A stretch of 10,123 nucleotides of DNA, from NCBI GenBank assembly GCA_964511945.1, contig CAZEHO010000055.1, positions 1 to 10,123 on the forward strand, read 5' to 3'. A model generated the notes under the pieces. That model saw only the letters and a list, made by a program, of their open reading frames with translations. It made no database searches and was not told the origin of the DNA. This DNA comes from CAZEHO01 sp964511945 (GTDB taxonomy: Bacteria > Actinomycetota > Acidimicrobiia > Spongiisociales > UBA11373). Position numbers and translations under genes: made by a program. This document shows, one piece after another, positions 5,754 through 10,123 of the stretch; within the stretch, counting starts at the first letter, position 1, and each line of letters begins with the position of its first letter.

Positions 5754-7474
5754 TCGTCGATCACTTCGCCGCCGAGCATGTCACGAAGCAGGTCGGTCGG
5801 GTCCATTGCCCCTTCGCCGGCTTCGAGCAGCGTGTCCTTGTCGGGTGCCCGGGCGGGAGCGTCGTCCAGGGTTGAAACAGGCTCGGCGTCGCCGTCGGCC
5901 ACCCGGTACGCCACTGCAACGCTGCCGCCGAGCAGCTCTGCCGCAACCTTCCGAACGACACCGTTGAGGAGGTCGTCCTCCTGCAGTTGGGCTAGGTGGA
6001 ACGGGAGATGGGCCGGAACCTCCAGGATGAGCGTTCCATCGTCGAGTCCGACCGGGCGTGTTTCTCGGAAGAGGGCATGGCGGCGAGGTCCCGCGTCCTC
6101 ACGGACTCGTGCCACCAGTGCCGGCCAGATGGAGTCCACCGCGTCGTCGTCGGCGACCGCCGGAGGGGCGGGTTCGGCGACAGGCTCCGGCTCGGGCTCC
6201 GGCTCGGCCGGCGGCGCCTCGAAGGGTGCGGTGTCCTCGACCGGTGTCGCCGGTGCGACCGGCTTCGGAGCAGGTGTCGGAGTCACCGGCTCCGGCGCCG
6301 GCGCCGGGTTCTCCTGGAGCCGCCGCACCCGCTGTTCGAGCCGATCGATGCGAGCAAGCATCGAGGAGAGGTCTGTTGCCGTCTCCGGCCGCGTCAGCTT
6401 CAGCAATGCGAGTTCGACGACAAGGCGTTCTTCGCGGCCCTCACGCAGCGCGACCAGCGCCTCCCCCAGCAAGTCGACCGCCCGCAGCACATCCACCGGC
6501 TGCAGCCGGCGCGACTCGGCCCGCCACTCATCGAGCACGTCGGCGGGTTCATCCACGATCTCTTCGAGGCTCGGTGCGTACTGCGCCAGGAATACTCCAC
6601 GGAAGAACTCGAGTGCGTCGGCGACGAACCGGCGCAGATCGGCGCCGCTGGCGGCGACCGCTGCAACCAGGGTCAACGCCCCCGGAGCGTCCTGATCGGC
6701 GATGGCCTTGGTAAGGGCCCGGAAGGCGTCGGAGGGTGCGAGGCCGAGCGCTCTGCCGACGCCGGCAACGTCGACGGATCCGTCGCTGAGGGCCGCTACC
6801 TGTTCCAGCAGGCCGAGCGCGTCGCGCACCGAACCCCGGGCGTGCCGCACGATGAGTCCGAGCCCATCTGCGTCCGCAGTGAAGCCCTCGATGCCGCCGA
6901 TCCGTTCGAGGTGCTGGTACAGCGCCTCCGAGGGAATCGGACGGAAGTCGAAGCGCTGGGCGCGGCTGCGGATGGTGTCCGGCAGCTTGTATGGCTCGGT
7001 GGTGGCGAGCACGAAGTGGACGTGGTCGGGCGGCTCCTCCAAGGTCTTGAGGAGTGCATTGGAGGCCGCCCGCGACAGCATGTGAGCCTCGTCGAGGATG
7101 TATATCCGCTTGGCACCGCCGGCGGCGGCCACCGTGCCGACGTTCGCCCGAATCTCACGAACGTCCTCGACCTTGTTGTGGCTGGCGGCATCGAGCTCGA
7201 TGACGTCAAGTGAGGTGCTTTCGGTAATGGCAACGCAGGAGTCGCAGGCGTTGCACGGCTCACCGTCCGGCCCCCGATCCGTGCAATTCAGCGACTTGGC
7301 AATGATCCGAGCCGTGGTGGTCTTCCCGGTTCCGCGTGGCCCGGCAAACAGATAGGCGTGGGCTACCCGATCGCCCTGTACCTCGCGGGCAAGAGTCAGA
7401 GTGACGTGCTCCTGACCGATGATCTCGCCGAACCGCTGCGGCCGATGCTTGCGATAGAGGGCCTGATAGTCCAC
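5750..7474 (-). CDS. dnaX: DNA polymerase III subunit gamma/tau
   Basis: DnaX is the clamp-loader ATPase subunit that places the sliding clamp on primed DNA and couples polymerases to helicase. The 574-residue protein has the N-terminal motif Y-R-K-H-R-P at 7-12, Walker A G-P-R-G-T-G-K-T-T-T at 45-54, a zinc-binding cysteine group (C64, C74, C77, C80), Walker B L-D-E-A-H at 127-131, S-R-A at 170-172 in place of the usual SRC, and sensor 2 G-S-V-R-D-A-L at 214-220. The collar domain follows to about 365, a coiled segment to about 388, then a Pro/Glu/Ala-rich linker (about 388-440) and a tau-type C-terminal domain. Start is GTG at 7474. No A-rich slippery heptamer for gamma production is apparent. 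It heads the minus-strand run ending in recR. Confidence 0.96.
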   Translation of the reverse strand: MDYQALYRKHRPQRFGEIIGQEHVTLTLAREVQGDRVAHAYLFAGPRGTGKTTTARIIAKSLNCTDRGPDGEPCNACDSCVAITESTSLDVIELDAASHNKVEDVREIRANVGTVAAAGGAKRIYILDEAHMLSRAASNALLKTLEEPPDHVHFVLATTEPYKLPDTIRSRAQRFDFRPIPSEALYQHLERIGGIEGFTADADGLGLIVRHARGSVRDALGLLEQVAALSDGSVDVAGVGRALGLAPSDAFRALTKAIADQDAPGALTLVAAVAASGADLRRFVADALEFFRGVFLAQYAPSLEEIVDEPADVLDEWRAESRRLQPVDVLRAVDLLGEALVALREGREERLVVELALLKLTRPETATDLSSMLARIDRLEQRVRRLQENPAPAPEPVTPTPAPKPVAPATPVEDTAPFEAPPAEPEPEPEPVAEPAPPAVADDDAVDSIWPALVARVREDAGPRRHALFRETRPVGLDDGTLILEVPAHLPFHLAQLQEDDLLNGVVRKVAAELLGGSVAVAYRVADGDAEPVSTLDDAPARAPDKDTLLEAGEGAMDPTDLLRDMLGGEVIDE

Positions 7475-7490
7475 GCCGAGGACTGTACCA
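7475..7490 (-). promoter_or_regulatory. Candidate -10 element for a leaderless dnaX transcript
   Basis: On the minus strand TACAGT (7487-7482) ends seven bases before the dnaX GTG, so transcription would begin at or next to the start codon. No ribosome site precedes the GTG, which agrees with leaderless initiation, common in actinobacteria. The -35 region (around 7505-7511) is poor. It lies in the 76-base divergent spacer shared with arsC. Confidence 0.35.
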
Positions 7491-7550
7491 ACGGGGTGTG
7501 CCTCGAAGTCGGGTGACGTTGGTGGGCATCCCGGCTACGGTCCGGCGGCG

Positions 7551-7973
7551 ATGGAACCCGACGCGACCTCTCGCTCCCCAGCAATCGTCTTTCTGTGCGT
7601 CCACAACGCCGGGCGGTCCCAGATGGCAGCCGGTTGGGCACGCCACCTCGGTGGAGACCGCGTACGGGTGTTCTCCGGCGGATCGAATCCCGGCGCCTTG
7701 GTAAACCCGGCTGCGGTTGCCGCCATGACCGAAGCCGGAGTCGACATCTCCGGAGCGGTCCCGCAGCGCTGGACCGACGACGACGTCCGCAATGCCGATG
7801 TCGTCGTCACGATGGGCTGCGGTGACGATTGCCCGCTCTTCCCGGGGGTCCGGTACGAGGACTGGGAACTCACCGACCCGGCCGGCCTGGGGATCGAGAG
7901 CGTGCGGCCGATCCGTGACGAGATCAAGGCCCTGGTCGAGGACCTGCTGTCACGATTGAGCATCTCGACATGA
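7551..7973 (+). CDS. arsC: Arsenate reductase, low-molecular-weight phosphatase type
   Basis: This 140-residue cytoplasmic protein has the LMW-phosphatase P-loop C-V-H-N-A-G-R-S at 16-23, whose Cys16 attacks arsenate and yields arsenite. Additional cysteines at 90 and 94 sit in M-G-C-G-D-D-C-P, followed by Y-E-D-W-E-L-T-D-P-A-G, which contains the general-acid Asp region. Enzymes of this shape in actinobacteria include both thioredoxin-linked three-cysteine forms and mycothiol/mycoredoxin-linked forms, and I cannot choose between them from sequence. The ATG at 7551 has only a weak GGCGGCG stretch before it, and no alternative in-frame start is near. Its stop overlaps the aquaporin start (ATGA at 7970-7973), so the two were one operon. 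Divergent from dnaX by 76 bases. Confidence 0.92.
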   Translation: MEPDATSRSPAIVFLCVHNAGRSQMAAGWARHLGGDRVRVFSGGSNPGALVNPAAVAAMTEAGVDISGAVPQRWTDDDVRNADVVVTMGCGDDCPLFPGVRYEDWELTDPAGLGIESVRPIRDEIKALVEDLLSRLSIST

Positions 7974-8709
7974 CCACCCGGGCCATGCCGCCGCTGGCGG
8001 TGGAGGCTCGCCGCCTCGTCGCCGAATTCGTCGGAACGGCGTTCCTGCTCGCCGGAGTGGTCGGCTCCGGAATCATGGCGCAGCGCCTCAGCACCGACAC
8101 CGGCCTGCAACTGCTGCAGAACGCTCTCGCCACCGGCGCAATCCTCGCAGCCCTGATCCTGGCGATCGGTCCGGTGAGCGGCGCTCACCTCAACCCCGCC
8201 GTGACCCTCGCCGACCGCGCCTTCAAGGGGCTCTCGACCGGGGAAACGGTCGGATACATCACTGCTCAAATCGCCGGTGGCTTCGCCGGGTGATCGCGGC
8301 GAACCTGATGTTCGACCTGCCTGCTGTAGAGGTCTCAGAGACGGTGCGATCGGGGGCTCACCTGTGGTTCGCCGAGGGCATCGCCACCATGGGCCTGCTG
8401 CTGGTCATCTTCGGGATCGTTTGATCCGGACGATCTGACGTCGTTGCGTTTGCTGTCGGCAGGTACATCGCCGCTGCGTACTACTTCACCTCGTCGACCA
8501 GCTTCGCCAACCCGGCCGTCACGCCGTCGCGCATGGTCACCAATACCTTTGCCGGCATCGATCCCGGTTCGGTGGGACCGTTGCTGATCGCACAGCTGAT
8601 CGGGGTCGCAGTGGCGGTGGCGCTAATCGCGACGCTGTATCCGACGATGGGTGAGGTTGCCGACCGGGTGGTGCTACCGCACGATCACGAACCGGCGTCG
8701 GACGGATAG
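7970..8709 (+). pseudogene. Aquaporin/MIP-family channel (AqpS-like), disrupted by a frameshift and an in-frame TGA
   Basis: The first 107 codons (7970-8293) encode a MIP channel N-terminus with V-A-E-F-V-G-T-A at 17-24 and the first pore motif H-L-N-P-A-V-T at residues 73-79, then stop at TGA 8291-8293. Homology continues in the -1 frame from GTG 8290 (V-I-A-A-N-L-M-F), as if one base had been lost in the G-run at 8288-8290. That frame meets another TGA at 8422-8424, then continues with the second pore motif F-A-N-P-A-V-T around 8506-8523 and ends in TAG at 8707-8709. Restored, it would be 246 residues, a normal length. The second TGA sits where an Arg codon is plausible (CGA to TGA). Aquaporins beside arsC in rhizobia (AqpS) pass arsenite out of the cell. 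The 3' end overlaps acr3 by 25 bases. Sequence error is possible for either lesion. Confidence 0.82.
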
Positions 8710-9761
8710 AACCGGCGCCGGGCCCACAGCGCCACGTAGACGAGGCCGACCAGCACCGGCACCTCGATGAGCGGTCCGACGACACCGGCAAGGGCCTGGC
8801 CGGACGTCACGCCGTACACACCGATGGCCACTGCGATGGCCAATTCGAAGTTGTTGGAAGCCGCGGTGAAGGCCAGAGTCGTGTTCCGCGGGTACCCGAT
8901 CTTCAGGCGCAGTCCCAGAGCGAACGACACCGCCCACATCACCCCGAAGTAGACCAACAGCGGCACCGCGATCCTGGCAACGTCGAGTGGCTTCGACGTG
9001 ATGGTCTCCCCCTGGAGGGCGAACAGCACGACCACCGTGAACAGCAGCCCGTACAGCGCCCAGGGGCCGATCCTGGGAAGGAACTTCGATTCGTACCACT
9101 CAACGCCCTTCGACCGCTCTCCCCACAACCGCGTCAGGTAGCCGGCGACGAGCGGGATCCCGAGGAAGATGAGCACGATGCGGGCGATCTCCCACAGCGA
9201 CACGTCGAGGGTGTCGGTCTCCAATCCGAGCCAGCCCGGGAGGAGTTGGAGGTAGAAGTACCCGAGGAGCGAGTAGGCGACGATCTGGAAAACCGAGTTC
9301 AGCGCCACGAGCACCACCGCCGCCTCTCGATCACCGCAGGCAAGATCGTTCCAGATGAGGACCATGGCGATGCAGCGAGCAAGGCCGATGATGATCAATC
9401 CGGTTCGGTACTCGGGGAGATCCGGCAGCAATGCCCATGCCAGGGCGAACATCAGCGCCGGGCCGATCAGCCAGTTGAGCACCAGCGACAAGGTGAGCAT
9501 TTGGCGGTCTGCCGCGACCTCGGTGACCTTCGAATAGCGAACCTTGGCGAGGACCGGATACATCATCGCCAGCAGCCCAAGAGCAATCGGGAGCGAGACC
9601 GACCCGATCTTGATGGTGTCGAGTGCGTCGTTCAGGTCCGGGAACAGCCTGCCGAGGCCGAGGCCCAACCCCATCGCCGCCAGGATCCACACCGGAAGGA
9701 ATCGGTCGAGGACCGAGAGACGGGCGAGAACGGCATGCTCTTCGGGATGGGCATTGGTCAT
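8685..9761 (-). CDS. acr3: Arsenite efflux transporter Acr3
   Basis: This 358-residue integral membrane protein of the Acr3/BASS superfamily has about ten hydrophobic segments. It exports arsenite using the proton motive force. Key residues are present: Cys130 in L-A-R-C-I-A-M-V-L-I-W-N within the fourth membrane segment, N-N-F-E-L-A-I-A at 303-310 with its conserved Glu, and G-P-L-I-E-V-P near 329-335. The N-terminal D-R-F-L-P-V-W-I-L-A-A-M-G is typical. The ATG is preceded by GGAG (9772-9769) at seven bases, so the start is well supported. It is oriented against arsC and the aquaporin remnant, so it must have its own promoter further upstream, on the side of the unassigned region. The arsC-acr3 pair forms a complete arsenate detoxification route. 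Confidence 0.95.
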   Translation of the reverse strand: MTNAHPEEHAVLARLSVLDRFLPVWILAAMGLGLGLGRLFPDLNDALDTIKIGSVSLPIALGLLAMMYPVLAKVRYSKVTEVAADRQMLTLSLVLNWLIGPALMFALAWALLPDLPEYRTGLIIIGLARCIAMVLIWNDLACGDREAAVVLVALNSVFQIVAYSLLGYFYLQLLPGWLGLETDTLDVSLWEIARIVLIFLGIPLVAGYLTRLWGERSKGVEWYESKFLPRIGPWALYGLLFTVVVLFALQGETITSKPLDVARIAVPLLVYFGVMWAVSFALGLRLKIGYPRNTTLAFTAASNNFELAIAVAIGVYGVTSGQALAGVVGPLIEVPVLVGLVYVALWARRRFYPSDAGS

Positions 9762-9768
9762 CTGAGGA

Positions 9769-9772
9769 CTCC
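9769..9772 (-). promoter_or_regulatory. Ribosome binding site of acr3
   Basis: GGAG on the minus strand is seven bases before the ATG at 9761, which supports that start over internal methionines. Confidence 0.6.
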
Positions 9773-9870
9773 GGTAGCGGCCCCTGGCTGTGGTGATTCG
9801 ATACTGGCGGAGTGACGAGCCGCTTCGCAGGGCCGAAGGTCACGGGGTCGGGCCGCGGAGTCCCGGAATG

Positions 9871-10076
9871 TCATCGGTCGGGGCGGCTGGTCGGTGTCTC
9901 GTCGACCGGGAGTGTCTGATCGGTGCCCCAGTTCGGTTGGTCGCAGGCATAGATGTCGGGGAGACACCAACAGAGGGCGGCATTGAGGTCGGGCTGGGGA
10001 CCATGCTGCGCTCGGAAGTTGACGAGTTCATCCTCGAGGGTCCGGGCGAGGCCATCGAGCCGTTGCTCCTAGTCAT
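9871..10076 (-). pseudogene. Possible frameshifted small protein gene upstream of acr3 (unidentified)
   Basis: The minus frame from 10068 to 9871 encodes 65 protein-like residues, starting E-Q-R-L-D-G-L-A-R-T-L-E-D-E-L and containing C-W-C-L-P-D and N-W-G-T-D, then TGA. It has good G/C third positions but no ATG, GTG or TTG start, and is preceded directly by TAG (10071-10069). An ATG at 10076 in the neighbouring frame (M-T-) would join it if one base had been lost around 10070. I do not recognise the family. It could be a real small gene with a sequencing error, a decayed gene, or a chance open frame. Confidence 0.35.
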
Positions 10077-10123
10077 GATGGGGTGGTCGGCCCTGTCCGC
10101 ATAACGTCGTGGATTGCCTGCGG

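Larger units (their letters stand above)
9762..10123. other. Region upstream of acr3 without a secure gene
   Basis: This 362-base stretch holds no complete ORF of a known family and no ArsR-type winged-helix sequence, although ars regulators usually lie here. It contains a frameshifted-looking minus-strand small ORF (listed separately), then a possible 38-codon minus-strand ORF at 9874-9758. The latter overlaps both the small ORF stop and the acr3 start as ATGA but has no ribosome site and an unremarkable sequence (M-T-F-R-D-S-A-A-R-P). The plus-strand ORF 9790-10104 and the Ser/Pro-rich minus ORF 10076-9840 look like shadows. Confidence 0.5.

Noticed and set aside
5996..7213. A 405-codon plus-strand open frame antisense to dnaX
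   Set aside because: It is a Gly/Arg-rich shadow of the dnaX frame with no recognisable domain.
8284..8293. Programmed -1 frameshift in the aquaporin gene
   Set aside because: No X-XXY-YYZ slippery heptamer is present at GCCGGGTGA, and a later in-frame stop would still end translation.
8422..8424. TGA in the aquaporin remnant as a second selenocysteine codon
   Set aside because: It is not at a redox site, the residue expected in this cytoplasmic loop is more likely Arg, and the gene also has a frameshift. Nonsense mutation or sequence error is simpler.
10097..10123. Short inverted ends (CCGCA and TGCGG) at the window edge as a recombination site
   Set aside because: Five-base arms over a 17-base spacer are expected by chance in GC-rich DNA, and no integrase or transposase is visible.

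Overview
The window is a GC-rich, gene-dense bacterial chromosome segment. Genes mostly abut or overlap by 1-4 bases, GTG starts occur, and gene content is partly actinobacterial in style (an arsenate reductase with a C-G-D-D-C-P motif, Acr3, class II fructose bisphosphatase, a DnaX with a Pro/Glu linker). An uncultivated actinobacterium, perhaps of the Acidimicrobiia type, is my best guess, but this is inference only. Standard code is used: thiolase, dnaX, ybaB and arsC all end in TGA.

Layout. (1) Positions 1-2354, plus strand: a probable tail of an upstream gene, a short spacer carrying 7-base tandem repeats, then a thiolase overlapping glpX by 4 bases (central carbon metabolism). (2) 2351-3448, minus: a DUF3524/GT4 glycosyltransferase of the tRNA-queuosine mannosyltransferase (QTMAN/GTDC1) family, converging on glpX with overlapping stops. 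(3) 3449-3710: a spacer with two strong GC hairpins. (4) 7474 down to 3711, minus: dnaX, a split-looking AhpD-like gene, ybaB, recR. This is the classic dnaX-ybaB-recR replication/repair operon with an extra redox gene inside it. (5) 7551-9761: an arsenic cluster, with arsC and an aquaporin-like gene on plus and acr3 on minus, converging. (6) 9762-10123: no secure gene, but traces of a frameshifted small ORF.

The most important observation is at 4761-5753. Two adjacent minus-strand ORFs (212 and 117 codons) are one continuous reading frame interrupted only by a TGA. That TGA falls exactly at the second cysteine position of the AhpD catalytic CxxC motif (C-F-Y-TGA-M-L-A-H). Coding character and family features continue afterwards, and a hairpin of bacterial SECIS type lies 17-37 bases after the TGA. 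I read this as one 330-residue selenoprotein with a CxxU redox centre, translationally coupled to dnaX. An automated annotation would report it as two hypothetical genes or a pseudogene.

By contrast, the aquaporin gene at 7970-8709 carries both a frameshift and an in-frame TGA away from any redox motif, and looks genuinely broken (or affected by sequence errors). The arsenic cluster has intact detoxification enzymes (ArsC reduces arsenate, Acr3 exports arsenite) but no recognisable ArsR regulator inside the window.
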